A stretch of 11,538 nucleotides of DNA from Chlamydiota bacterium (GCA_011065235.1 JAAKFB010000041.1:1-11538), one strand, 5' to 3'. Shown: positions 1 to 7,372, counted from the stretch's first letter. Made by a program: numbers and translations. The notes: generated by a model not told the origin, from the sequence alone.

Positions 1-485
1 AGCACAGCCATCTGCAAAATCTCGTTCCTCTTTTTCTCCCCGCCAGAAAATCCCTCGTTGAGGTTGCGCTGGGCAAATTCGGGTTTCATCTCGAGAAGCT
101 CGAGTTTTTCATCGAGAAGTGTGCGGAATGCACTTTCGGCAAGAGGGGGTTTTTGCTCTGCTTTTAGCTTTGCGTCGAGGGCAGCCTGCAAAAACTGGGA
201 ATTGCTGATTCCTGGAATTTCCACCGGATATTGAAATCCGATGAATAAGCCCAAATGGGCACGCTCTTCGGGTTCGAGCTCTAGAATATTTTGCTCATTG
301 AACAGCACTTCTCCCGATAGGATCTCATAGGCGGGGTCGCCAGCTAGAACTTTTGCAAGAGTGGATTTTCCCGCTCCATTCGGCCCCATGATGGCATGGA
401 TCTGCCCCTTTAAAACTTCAAGATCAATCCCTTTGAGAATGACATTTCCATCTACGGAAACATGGAGATTTTTAATTTTCAACAT
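1..485 (-). CDS. sufC: SufC, Fe-S cluster assembly ATPase (partial)
   Basis: SufC is the cytosolic ABC-type ATPase of the SUF system; it binds SufB and SufD and powers assembly of iron-sulfur clusters on that scaffold. The first 161 residues are visible and the gene runs off the left edge. They contain a Walker A motif GPNGAGKST (residues 34-42), a Q-loop region GFQYPVEIPG (83-92) typical of SufC, and the ABC signature FSGGEKKRNE (146-155). Walker B and the H-loop, expected in the missing ~90 residues of a ~250-residue family, are not in view. The ATG at 485 lies 6 nt after the sufB stop, with a modest GGATGAG ribosome-binding site. The order sufB-sufC is the usual one; sufD and sufS may follow outside the window. 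The identification is secure. Confidence 0.96.
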   Translation of the reverse strand, partial: MLKIKNLHVSVDGNVILKGIDLEVLKGQIHAIMGPNGAGKSTLAKVLAGDPAYEILSGEVLFNEQNILELEPEERAHLGLFIGFQYPVEIPGISNSQFLQAALDAKLKAEQKPPLAESAFRTLLDEKLELLEMKPEFAQRNLNEGFSGGEKKRNEILQMAV

Positions 486-491
486 AAGTAC

Positions 492-1916
492 TCATCCCAC
501 TGAATGTTCAAGTTTTAGGGCTAGTAGTTTTTGAGCTTCGGCTGCAAATTCAAGTGGAAGCTCTTTAAATACGTCTTTGCAAAATCCATTCACGATCAAA
601 TTGATTGCATCTTCACGGTCAATTCCTCGTGCCTGCAAGTAGAAAAGCTGTTCTTCATTCATTTTAGAGGTGGAAGCTTCGTGCTCCACTTCACTAGTGG
701 CATTTCCCGCTTCAATGTAGGGAAACGTGTTTGCTGAGCACTTATTGCCCACAAGCATCGAATCGCACTGCGTGTAATTGCGTGCAAAGCTCGCGCGAGG
801 GGCAAATTTCACAAGGCCGCGATAGGTGTTGTGCGACTCATCTGCAGAAATCCCTTTTGAAATGATGGTCGAACGGGTATTTTTTCCCAGATGGATCATC
901 TTCGTGCCTGTATCGGCTTGCATCTTTCCATTTGTCAGGGCCACTGAGTAAAACTCTCCGACGGATTCATCGCCCTGCAAGATGCAACTGGGATATTTCC
1001 AGGTGATGGCAGCTCCCGCTTCCACCTGTGTCCAAGAAATTTTCGAGCGGTATCCAGCACACCGTCCTCGTTTGGTCACAAAATTGTAAATTCCCCCAAT
1101 GCCTGTTTTGGGATCCCCCGCATACCAGTTCTGCACGGTGGAGTATTTGATTTCAGCATGGGACTCGGCAATGAGCTCGACAACGGCAGCGTGGAGTTGG
1201 TTATTTTCATACGCCGGTGCGGTGCATCCTTCGAGATAGCTGACATAGGAGCCTTCTTCGGCGATGATGAGAGTTCTCTCGAATTGCCCACTTGTTTTGT
1301 CGTTGATTCTGAAATAGGTCGAAAGCTCAATTGGGCAGCGCACCCCTTTAGGGATATGAACAAAAGAGCCGTCGGAAAAGACGGCGGAATTGAGGGCTGC
1401 AAAATAATTATCCCCCATCGGGACGACAGTTCCGATGTACTTTTCAAGCATTTCAGGGAATTTTTGAACCGCTTCAGATATCGAGCAGAGGGTCACCCCC
1501 GCATCTTCGAGGGTCTTTTTAAATGTGGTCCCTAAAGAGACCGAATCGAAAACGACATCGACGGCAACGGCAACGCCCGCCAATCTCTTTTGTTCTTCGA
1601 GAGGAATACCCAGCTTTTTGAGGGTTTTGAGGAGCTCGGGATCCACTTCATCCAAGTTTTCCAGCGACTGCTTTTTCTTGGGTGCCGAATAATAACAAAT
1701 ATCTTGGTAATCAATGGGATTAAATTTGACGTTCGCCCATGTGGGCTCGTCCATCTGCTTCCATTTTTCAAAAGCACGGAGCCGAAATGTTAAGAGAAAT
1801 TCGGGCTCATTCTTCTTCTCAGAGATCGCCCGAATGGTGTCTTCTGTTAATCCTTTGGGCAAAGACTCTGTTTCAATTTCAGTAGAAAAGCCGTATTTAT
1901 ACTCTTTAGTAGTCAT
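492..1916 (-). CDS. sufB: SufB, Fe-S cluster scaffold protein
   Basis: SufB is the scaffold of the SufBC2D complex, on which sulfur from the cysteine desulfurase and iron are assembled into clusters in the cytosol. The 474-residue protein is full length for the family. The C-terminal beta-helix core is highly conserved: KYPSCILQGD (308-317), STIISKGISA (349-358), QCDSML (383-388) and the terminal LEHSVG. Counting back from the C-terminus, Cys384 matches the essential Cys405 of E. coli SufB, and His412/Glu413 match the pair 433/434, so the active site appears intact. Cys231 (EGCTAP) probably corresponds to E. coli Cys254. The ATG directly follows the kdsB stop (TAGATG) and no Shine-Dalgarno sequence is visible, so translation probably depends on ribosomes finishing kdsB. 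sufC follows 6 nt downstream. Confidence 0.97.
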   Translation of the reverse strand: MTTKEYKYGFSTEIETESLPKGLTEDTIRAISEKKNEPEFLLTFRLRAFEKWKQMDEPTWANVKFNPIDYQDICYYSAPKKKQSLENLDEVDPELLKTLKKLGIPLEEQKRLAGVAVAVDVVFDSVSLGTTFKKTLEDAGVTLCSISEAVQKFPEMLEKYIGTVVPMGDNYFAALNSAVFSDGSFVHIPKGVRCPIELSTYFRINDKTSGQFERTLIIAEEGSYVSYLEGCTAPAYENNQLHAAVVELIAESHAEIKYSTVQNWYAGDPKTGIGGIYNFVTKRGRCAGYRSKISWTQVEAGAAITWKYPSCILQGDESVGEFYSVALTNGKMQADTGTKMIHLGKNTRSTIISKGISADESHNTYRGLVKFAPRASFARNYTQCDSMLVGNKCSANTFPYIEAGNATSEVEHEASTSKMNEEQLFYLQARGIDREDAINLIVNGFCKDVFKELPLEFAAEAQKLLALKLEHSVG

Positions 1917-2642
1917 CTACGTGAAAGTATAGCATAGGCTCTCTGCCAATGCGAGTTCTTCTTTGGTATCGATCCCAAAAATTTCTTGATACGTTTCATG
2001 TACATGGATGGACATCCCGTTATCGAGAAATCTCAGCTGCTCCAACTTCTCCGCTTTTTCAAGAGGTGAAGGTTCGAGAGAAGCGATCCTCTTCAGAGCA
2101 TCCGCAGAATAGGCATAAATGCCGATGTGTTTGTAAATGTTTTTTTCATTTGCAGGGATGGGATTCCGCGAGAAGTAGAGCGCCCGTTTCGATTGATCAC
2201 ACACCACTTTCACGACATTTTGTGATGTGATTTCTTCCGGTTTGTCAATTTTCCGTTTCAATGTCCAAATTTCTTCCCCAGGCTCACCTGTAGATTGAAG
2301 AAGCGTTTCAATCATCTCTTTTGTGATGAACGGCTCATCTCCCTGCCAGTTTACCCAGATGTCGGCTTGTAATTTCTTTTTTTGATCAAGCTCTACCAAA
2401 CGGTCAGTTCCACTTTGACAGTTCGGATCGGTGAGAATCGCCTCGCCGCCAAATGCTTTAGCGGCCTCGAGTAGCTCTATGCAATCCACCGCCAGAACAA
2501 CCTGGTCGAATAATCCGGTTTTCATCGCCCCTTCATAGGCCCATTGAATGAGGGGCTTTCCTCCAAGGGGAGCGAGAACTTTTCGAGGAAAACGGGTTGA
2601 GGCAAGTCTTGCCGGAATCACGCAAGCAACCTTTTTAGACAT
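1917..2642 (-). CDS. kdsB: 3-deoxy-manno-octulosonate cytidylyltransferase (CMP-KDO synthetase)
   Basis: KdsB transfers CMP from CTP to KDO, giving the activated sugar used by KDO transferase to build the lipopolysaccharide inner core. The 241-residue product has the family order: N-terminal nucleotide-binding PARLASTRFPRK (10-21), QSGTDR (76-81), QGDEP (100-104), ALYFSRNPIP (154-163), KHIGIYAY (171-178) and LEQLRFLDNG (200-209). It resembles chlamydial KdsB in the ALYFSR and LEQLR blocks. Two variants stand out: Arg20 where the family usually has Gly (RxPGK), and Trp99 before QGDEP where Val or Ile is usual. The ATG at 2642 was chosen because homology begins at once; a longer frame from a TTG at 2717 would add 25 residues without family resemblance. 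The start overlaps the rfbB stop by 8 nt and the stop abuts the sufB start. Confidence 0.93.
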   Translation of the reverse strand: MSKKVACVIPARLASTRFPRKVLAPLGGKPLIQWAYEGAMKTGLFDQVVLAVDCIELLEAAKAFGGEAILTDPNCQSGTDRLVELDQKKKLQADIWVNWQGDEPFITKEMIETLLQSTGEPGEEIWTLKRKIDKPEEITSQNVVKVVCDQSKRALYFSRNPIPANEKNIYKHIGIYAYSADALKRIASLEPSPLEKAEKLEQLRFLDNGMSIHVHETYQEIFGIDTKEELALAESLCYTFT

Positions 2643-3621
2643 GGAGACACCACGCGATTGTTTTGTCGATTCCCTCTTCAATGGGTTGACTTGGGGACCA
2701 CCCGAGTTCTTTTTCAAGTTTTTGGCAGTTGAGGCTGTAGCGCAAATCGTGACCTGGGCGGTCCTTAACGTAGGTGATCAAGTCCGTGTATTTCTTGGGG
2801 TTTACCCCTTTGATTTTGGCAACCCTTTCAATCAAGAGTTGCAGAAGATCGATATTTTTCAGCTCGCACTTGCTTCCAATATTGTAGCTTTCTCCTTTTT
2901 CCCCTTTCTGCACAATGATCCACAATGCACGAACATGGTCTTCAACAAATAACCAATCGCGGACATTGATCCCTTTCCCATAGACTGGAAGTTCTCTTCT
3001 TGCTAAACACCCCTCAATCATTTTTGGAACGAATTTTTCTCGGTATTGATAGGGACCATAGTTATTACTGCTGTGAGAAAGAGTGACGATAAGGCCATAC
3101 GTATGGGCATAGGCTCTGACAAAATGGTCTGACGCTGCTTTGGATGCTGCATAGGGAGAGTTGGGGCGGTACGGAGAATCCTCACTAAATTCCCCTTCAG
3201 TAATCGAGCCATACACCTCATCGGTGGAGACGTGATGGAAATGGATATGCCGAAACCTACGGACCACCTCGAGCAGACTCAATGTCCCTTCGACATTTGT
3301 CCGATAAAATAGGCGGGGATTTGCGATGCTTGTGTCCACATGGCTCTCTGCGGCAAAGTGGATAATTGTGTCAATTTCATGGGTTCGAACGAGCTCTTCG
3401 ACAAGAGTTCCATTGAGGATATCTCCTTGGACAAAGACATGGCGAGGGTCAGATTCGATAGAGCTTAAATTTTTTAGGTTTCCCGCATAGGTGAGGCGAT
3501 CGAGATTGACCACCTTATTGACTTGAGACTCCGTTTCTAAAAGATAACGGACAAAAGCCGAGCCGATGAAGCCCGCTCCTCCGGTGACAAGAATCTGTTT
3601 AACGTCGCGAGGATGTGACAT
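2635..3621 (-). CDS. rfbB: dTDP-glucose 4,6-dehydratase
   Basis: RmlB/RfbB converts dTDP-glucose to dTDP-4-keto-6-deoxyglucose, the second step of dTDP-L-rhamnose synthesis, using bound NAD. The 328-residue protein is a complete extended short-chain dehydrogenase: Rossmann motif TGGAGFIG (13-20), DRLTYAGN (41-48), HFAAESHVD (88-96), STDEVYG (132-138, carrying the Thr-Asp-Glu catalytic residues), YAASK (157-161, catalytic Tyr and Lys), NNYGPYQ (186-192) and NVRDWLFVEDH (219-229). All expected catalytic residues are present. The ATG at 3621 is supported by AGGAGAG about 10 nt upstream, the best ribosome-binding site in this gene train. It overlaps the end of rfbD by 23 nt and the start of kdsB by 8 nt. 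Related sugar-nucleotide dehydratases are similar, but the adjacent rfbC and rfbD support the rhamnose assignment. Confidence 0.95.
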   Translation of the reverse strand: MSHPRDVKQILVTGGAGFIGSAFVRYLLETESQVNKVVNLDRLTYAGNLKNLSSIESDPRHVFVQGDILNGTLVEELVRTHEIDTIIHFAAESHVDTSIANPRLFYRTNVEGTLSLLEVVRRFRHIHFHHVSTDEVYGSITEGEFSEDSPYRPNSPYAASKAASDHFVRAYAHTYGLIVTLSHSSNNYGPYQYREKFVPKMIEGCLARRELPVYGKGINVRDWLFVEDHVRALWIIVQKGEKGESYNIGSKCELKNIDLLQLLIERVAKIKGVNPKKYTDLITYVKDRPGHDLRYSLNCQKLEKELGWSPSQPIEEGIDKTIAWCLHV

Positions 3622-4456
3622 GATCGAAATACTCTCCTAGAATAGTTTTCCACATACGGGGTTTTCTTCCAAGAACAAGAGCCACTTTTTTCGTGTCGAG
3701 AGCAGAGTATTGAGGACGCGGAGACACCGAGGGAAAAGAGCCTGCTGAAACTGGAGAAATTTTTTGACATTTGAGAGGGATGTTCCGCGCCATTGCCTCT
3801 TCATAAAAATCTGAAGCAATGTCAAAACGACTTTGTGGCTCTCCATTGGCAAAATGGAAAATCCCGCTATGACAACAAAGATCGATAAGGGCGTATGCTA
3901 GATCGCGGTTATAGGTCGCTCGATTGATCTGGTCTTCGACCGCTTCCAAATGTGCTTCATTTTTTAATTTGGAGAGGAGCGAAGAGATAAAGTTTTTTCC
4001 CGTATGTCCAAAGATCCACGAGGTGCGGACAATACATGCAGAATGCATCTGATCGAGAAGACGTTCTTCCCCTTCCCATTTGCTCTTGCCGTAGACTCCG
4101 AGAGGATTGGGGCGATCGGCCTCTTCATAGGGAATCCTCTTTTCTCCATCAAAAACATAATCGGTCGACACATGGAGAATTTTCATCCCCTCTTCCCGCG
4201 CGAGTATCCCTAAATTTTCTGGACCAATAGAGTTCACCGCATAGGCTCTTTTGCTGTTTTTTTCAGCTCCATCCACATCGGTATAAGCAGCACAGTTGAT
4301 GATATGTGTACCCTGTGCGCCCTTTTTGAGCTGCTCTAAATCGGTGATATCGATATCGGAGCGTTTTGAGGCAACAAAGGGAATTTTTTCTATTTGACAG
4401 CGGTCAATGAGCGCACTGCCCAGTTGCCCTGCAGCTCCCAAGATCCATATTTTCAT
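3599..4456 (-). CDS. rfbD: dTDP-4-dehydrorhamnose reductase
   Basis: RmlD/RfbD performs the last step of dTDP-L-rhamnose synthesis, reducing dTDP-4-keto-rhamnose with NAD(P)H. The 285-residue product is normal in length. It shows the N-terminal cofactor motif GAAGQLG (7-13), NCAAYTDVDGAE (54-65), STDYVFDG (97-104), the catalytic YGKSK (122-126), RTSWIFG (144-150) and a C-terminal RPQYSALDTKK block (247-257). The ATG at 4456 is chosen over the TTG directly before it (4459): AGAGGTG sits at a suitable distance, inside the 3' end of rfbC. The gene overlaps rfbC by 53 nt and rfbB by 23 nt, so all three rhamnose genes are probably translated from one message. Confidence 0.94.
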   Translation of the reverse strand: MKIWILGAAGQLGSALIDRCQIEKIPFVASKRSDIDITDLEQLKKGAQGTHIINCAAYTDVDGAEKNSKRAYAVNSIGPENLGILAREEGMKILHVSTDYVFDGEKRIPYEEADRPNPLGVYGKSKWEGEERLLDQMHSACIVRTSWIFGHTGKNFISSLLSKLKNEAHLEAVEDQINRATYNRDLAYALIDLCCHSGIFHFANGEPQSRFDIASDFYEEAMARNIPLKCQKISPVSAGSFPSVSPRPQYSALDTKKVALVLGRKPRMWKTILGEYFDHVTSSRR

Positions 4457-4991
4457 CAATCATCACCTCTTTTAAGCATGGGGCATTTCGATCCTTTTCA
4501 GAGAGAATCGGATGTTCAATCGGCCAAACAATTCCCACATCGGGATCGTCATAGCAAAACGTCTTTTCCGTTTCAGGATTAAACACATTGCTCACTTTGT
4601 AGACGATATGTGCCTCTTCACTCAGCACCGCAAAGCCGTGTGCAAATCCCACCGGAATGAAGAGCTGTTCGTGGTTTTTTGCAGCAAGCTCGCATGCTCC
4701 CCATTTTCCAAAAGTCGCCGAATGGGGACGAATATCGACAAATACGTCGTAAATTGTCCCAACGATAACCGAAATGAGTTTCGACTGGCCCGGTTCTGAT
4801 TGGAAATGCATCCCGCGGATAGTTCCCTTTTTGGAAAACGAGTGGTTATCCTGCAAAAAGTCGGGATCAATCCCCATTTTCTTATAGATTGGGCTGCGGT
4901 AGCTCTCGATAAAAAAGCCCCGGTCATCGGAGTAAGAACGAAGCTGAATCCGCTTCACTTCGGGTAATTCACAGTCTGAGATCTCGATCAT
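4404..4991 (-). CDS. rfbC: dTDP-4-dehydrorhamnose 3,5-epimerase
   Basis: RmlC/RfbC epimerises dTDP-4-keto-6-deoxyglucose at C3 and C5 to the L-rhamno form, the third step of the dTDP-L-rhamnose pathway. The 195-residue cupin has the expected landmarks: DDRGFFIESY (22-31), TIRGMHFQ (57-64) with the catalytic base His62, a YDVFVDIRPHS strand (81-91), FIPVGFAHGF (111-120), Tyr131 in YKVSNVF, and the SEKDRNAP segment (164-171). About 20 extra residues after the cupin fold are encoded where the frame overlaps rfbD. It is the first gene of the leftward train. The start has no recognisable Shine-Dalgarno sequence; an A9 run and A-rich leader precede it on the coding strand. It belongs with rfbD and rfbB immediately downstream. 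Confidence 0.95.
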   Translation of the reverse strand: MIEISDCELPEVKRIQLRSYSDDRGFFIESYRSPIYKKMGIDPDFLQDNHSFSKKGTIRGMHFQSEPGQSKLISVIVGTIYDVFVDIRPHSATFGKWGACELAAKNHEQLFIPVGFAHGFAVLSEEAHIVYKVSNVFNPETEKTFCYDDPDVGIVWPIEHPILSEKDRNAPCLKEVMIDENMDLGSCRATGQCAH

Positions 4992-4998
4992 TTGCTTG

Positions 4999-5007
4999 TT
5001 TTTTTTT
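4999..5007. repeat. T9 homopolymer upstream of rfbC
   Basis: A run of nine T on the plus strand (nine A on the rfbC coding strand) ends 8 nt upstream of the rfbC ATG. It lies in the leader where a ribosome-binding site would normally be. Length changes here would alter leader spacing, not the reading frame. Confidence 0.9.
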
Positions 5008-5032
5008 GATTGCTAGGGTAACCTATCCAATC
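5008..5032. promoter_or_regulatory. Imperfect inverted repeat, possible operator
   Basis: GATTG (5008-5012) pairs with CAATC (5028-5032), and TAGG (5014-5017) pairs with CCTA (5022-5025) around a GTAA centre; one arm has one unpaired base and the other two. It lies mid-way between the two divergent genes, a suitable place for a regulator that controls both. No known operator consensus is recognised. Confidence 0.35.
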
Positions 5033-5060
5033 ATTTAAACAAAAATATGGATTTTAAGAA

Positions 5061-6257
5061 ATGAAACTCTTTCATTCCCATGGACACGTCATTGGAGGTG
5101 GCCTTTTAATTGCAGGAACGACGATCGGTGTGGGAATGTTGGCTCTTCCGGTTGCTACAGGCCCGGGTGGTTTCTTGCCCTCGATCCTCATCTACATTGC
5201 CTGCTGGGTATTTATGCTCTGCACAGGATTGCTCCTTCTAGAAGTTTGTACGTGGATGCCCGAAGACTCCAACTTAATCACCATGGCGAGCCGCCTACTT
5301 GGAAAACCGGGAAAAATTGCCTGCTGGCTAATTTATCTCTTCCTCTTTGAAACCATCATGATTGCCCATATTGCCGGTGGTGGCGGCATCACGAGTGAAA
5401 TTTTCTCTGGAGATGTTGGACTCATTCCCTCCATGATCTTTTACGTGCTCCTCTTTTCTCCTATCATTTACCTCGGCACAAAGACCGTTGACCGGATCAA
5501 TCTCTTGATATTTTCCGGTGTAATCATCACCTATCTTCTCTTCATCACCGTTTCCATCTCCCATGTCGATCTAAAAAAACTCTCCTATGTCAATTGGGGT
5601 AGAGCCTGGATCGCCATTCCCATTTTATTCACCGCTTTTACCTACCAAGTGATCATCCCCACCCTCGTCACGTATATGAAACGCGATTTCAAAAAAGTAC
5701 GCCAAGCGATCTTTTTTGGAACCTCCATCCCCATCTCCGTTTATTTGGTATGGCAAGTCCTCATCCTCGGAATCATTCCCATCCAAGGCCCAAATGGATT
5801 GATAGAAGCTGCAGAAAAAGGTCAAAATGCTATCTCGCCACTCAAACATTTCGTCGACAGCAGTGCCATCGTAGGAATCGGAAAAGCATTTGGTTTTTTT
5901 GCCATGACCGCATCTTATGTTGCCATTTCACTTGCTTTTCTTGATTTTTTGGCCGATGGGCTCAAAGTAAAAAAAGTGGGAATTCGTAAATTCGTTCTCT
6001 GTTTAGTCGTTTTTATTCCGCCCCTTTTGATCTCGTTGATTAATCCCAACATTTTTCTAACTGCATTGGGATATGCTGGTGGGATCAGTTGTGCCATTCT
6101 CTTTGGGATTTACCCACCCCTCATGGTATGGATTGGGCGTTATCAAAAAGGATACACAACGGGAAGGCAAATCTCCGGCGGCAAAGTGTTTCTTGCGTTT
6201 TTGATTGTGCTGATGATTGGCGAACTTGGAATTGAAATCATTCCCAAATTTATGTGA
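5061..6257 (+). CDS. tyrP: TyrP-like aromatic amino acid transporter
   Basis: This is an inner-membrane carrier of the hydroxy/aromatic amino acid permease (HAAAP) family, likely importing tyrosine or tryptophan with protons; chlamydiae carry one or more copies as they depend on host amino acids. The 398 residues form about 11 hydrophobic segments (approximately 10-30, 40-62, 85-108, 120-139, 147-167, 184-205, 216-240, 268-297, 310-330, 335-352, 375-394). The family signature GTTIGVGMLALP (19-30) in the first helix is intact. Other landmarks are YQVIIPTLVTYMKRD (195-209) and the late SLINPNIF segment (325-332). The ATG at 5061 begins right before helix 1; the upstream TAAGAA is a weak ribosome-binding site. 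The substrate cannot be settled from sequence alone. A beta-barrel gene follows 5 nt downstream and is probably in the same transcript. Confidence 0.9.
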   Translation: MKLFHSHGHVIGGGLLIAGTTIGVGMLALPVATGPGGFLPSILIYIACWVFMLCTGLLLLEVCTWMPEDSNLITMASRLLGKPGKIACWLIYLFLFETIMIAHIAGGGGITSEIFSGDVGLIPSMIFYVLLFSPIIYLGTKTVDRINLLIFSGVIITYLLFITVSISHVDLKKLSYVNWGRAWIAIPILFTAFTYQVIIPTLVTYMKRDFKKVRQAIFFGTSIPISVYLVWQVLILGIIPIQGPNGLIEAAEKGQNAISPLKHFVDSSAIVGIGKAFGFFAMTASYVAISLAFLDFLADGLKVKKVGIRKFVLCLVVFIPPLLISLINPNIFLTALGYAGGISCAILFGIYPPLMVWIGRYQKGYTTGRQISGGKVFLAFLIVLMIGELGIEIIPKFM

Positions 6258-6262
6258 TAAAG

Positions 6263-7354
6263 ATGGCCATGTGGCTTCGCAAAATCGGTCTTTTTTTTTT
6301 AGGCTCCCCCATCTGCTTTGCAAGCATCGGTGGGTATATGCCAGGAGACGGCATTCCAAGAGAAAAAGAATGTCTTCCCCCTTGGTTTACCGGCCCGCTT
6401 CTCACGCCCTCTGGTCACGTCGTCCCCATAGATTATATCAACGTCGAGCCCTATTGGTTCTATACCGTCACGACAGGGAGCTACGGCAGCGATGGAGATT
6501 CATTTTCAACGCCTAATTTCACAACATCCAATTTCCAGCTCCCCGTCTTCATCGGTCTTACGGAGTGGATGGATATCCTAGTCATCGGGCAAGCGGAATG
6601 GAATGAAACCCGTGGCGTTTCTTCCCTCGAGTTTGGAGAGACGATTGTGGAGCTCGACTTCCAGCTGCTCCATGATACCCGGCACAACACCCTTCCCGGT
6701 GTCAAAGTCTACGCGTCGCAACTTTTTCCAACAGGGCGCTTTGAAAAACGGGATGCGGGCAAATTCGGTACCGACATTAGCGGAGGGGGGACTTTTAAAA
6801 CCACGATTGGCATGGTCATCACCCGGACATTTGAGCTTTGGGATTGCCATTATTTTTCTGCACGTGCCAACGGCTTTTTCATCCTTCCCACGAAAGTCGA
6901 CGTACAAGGGATAAATACCTATGGGGGCGCCCCTGACACCAATGCGACCGTCAAACCGGGCATGGGTTTTGGAGGGCTTGTTGGTCTTGAATACAACCTC
7001 TCCCGCAATTGGGCGTTTGCAATAGATCTTCAAGCGATGTATGAAAACAAAACGACATTCAAGGGCTTTCCCGGAACGAATCCCGACCAAACGCTCGCAA
7101 CGCTTGACGCCCCATCCAATTTCCAATTCAGCATTGCCCCTGCAATCGAATACAACTTCAACGCTCAAGTCGGTGTCATAGGGGGCATTTGGTTTTCTCT
7201 CGCCGGGCGCAATTCGCCTCGCTTCATCAGCGGTGCGATCGCGATCAACTACTTTGGACCACTCACCCACAAAACCATTGAGGAGAAACACCGCTTCCGC
7301 CAATCAGGAGGCGGATCCTCACCTTCCGGTGCTGGCGGCGGCGGTGGCCGGTAA
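6263..7354 (+). CDS. Predicted outer-membrane beta-barrel protein
   Basis: A secreted protein of 363 residues, likely an outer-membrane channel or transporter. The N-terminus is a plausible signal peptide: WLRK, then a hydrophobic stretch IGLFFLGSPICFA (8-20), with cleavage near Ala20. The rest alternates polar and hydrophobic residues with many aromatics, as in beta-strands. Segments such as GLVGLEYNLSRNWAFAID (238-255) and IAPAIEYNFN (291-300) recall the MetA/phenol-degradation-like barrel family (PF13557), a tentative match. The last strand-like stretch is SGAIAINYFG (323-332), after which come about 30 unusual residues ending in a Gly/Ser tail. The signal-peptide codons contain a T10 run. 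The start is uncertain: a GTG at 6254 overlapping the tyrP stop and an ATG at 6269 are alternatives, and none has a good ribosome-binding site. The position after tyrP suggests shared transcription. Confidence 0.75.
   Translation: MAMWLRKIGLFFLGSPICFASIGGYMPGDGIPREKECLPPWFTGPLLTPSGHVVPIDYINVEPYWFYTVTTGSYGSDGDSFSTPNFTTSNFQLPVFIGLTEWMDILVIGQAEWNETRGVSSLEFGETIVELDFQLLHDTRHNTLPGVKVYASQLFPTGRFEKRDAGKFGTDISGGGTFKTTIGMVITRTFELWDCHYFSARANGFFILPTKVDVQGINTYGGAPDTNATVKPGMGFGGLVGLEYNLSRNWAFAIDLQAMYENKTTFKGFPGTNPDQTLATLDAPSNFQFSIAPAIEYNFNAQVGVIGGIWFSLAGRNSPRFISGAIAINYFGPLTHKTIEEKHRFRQSGGGSSPSGAGGGGGR
6291..6300. repeat. T10 homopolymer inside signal-peptide codons
   Basis: Ten consecutive T encode part of LFFL in the signal peptide of the beta-barrel protein. 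A gain or loss of one T would frameshift the gene just after its start, making this a candidate contingency (phase-variation) tract. In this sequence the frame is open. Confidence 0.9.
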
Positions 7355-7372
7355 TAAAACAAATAAACCCAT

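Larger units (their letters stand above)
4992..5060. promoter_or_regulatory. Divergent promoter region between rfbC and tyrP
   Basis: These 69 nt must hold the starts of both the leftward rfbC train and the rightward tyrP unit if no more distant promoter is used. The sequence is AT-rich. On the rfbC strand TTGTTT followed about 16 nt later by TACCCT is a poor -35/-10 candidate; on the tyrP strand TTGATT with AATCAT 17 nt later is equally weak. I therefore call the region but not individual promoters. It also contains the T9 run and the inverted repeat listed separately. Confidence 0.5.

Noticed and set aside
1158..1535. Plus-strand open frame within sufB
   Set aside because: It is antisense to the conserved SufB core and has no independent support.
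2643..2717. A 25-residue N-terminal extension of KdsB from a TTG at 2717
   Set aside because: The extension lies fully within rfbB, starts with TTG and has no family resemblance; the ATG at 2642 begins exactly at the KdsB homology.
6578..7303. Long minus-strand open frame (241 codons) antisense to the beta-barrel gene
   Set aside because: Its product lacks any recognisable domain, and the plus-strand frame has a signal peptide and barrel pattern; it is an antisense shadow.
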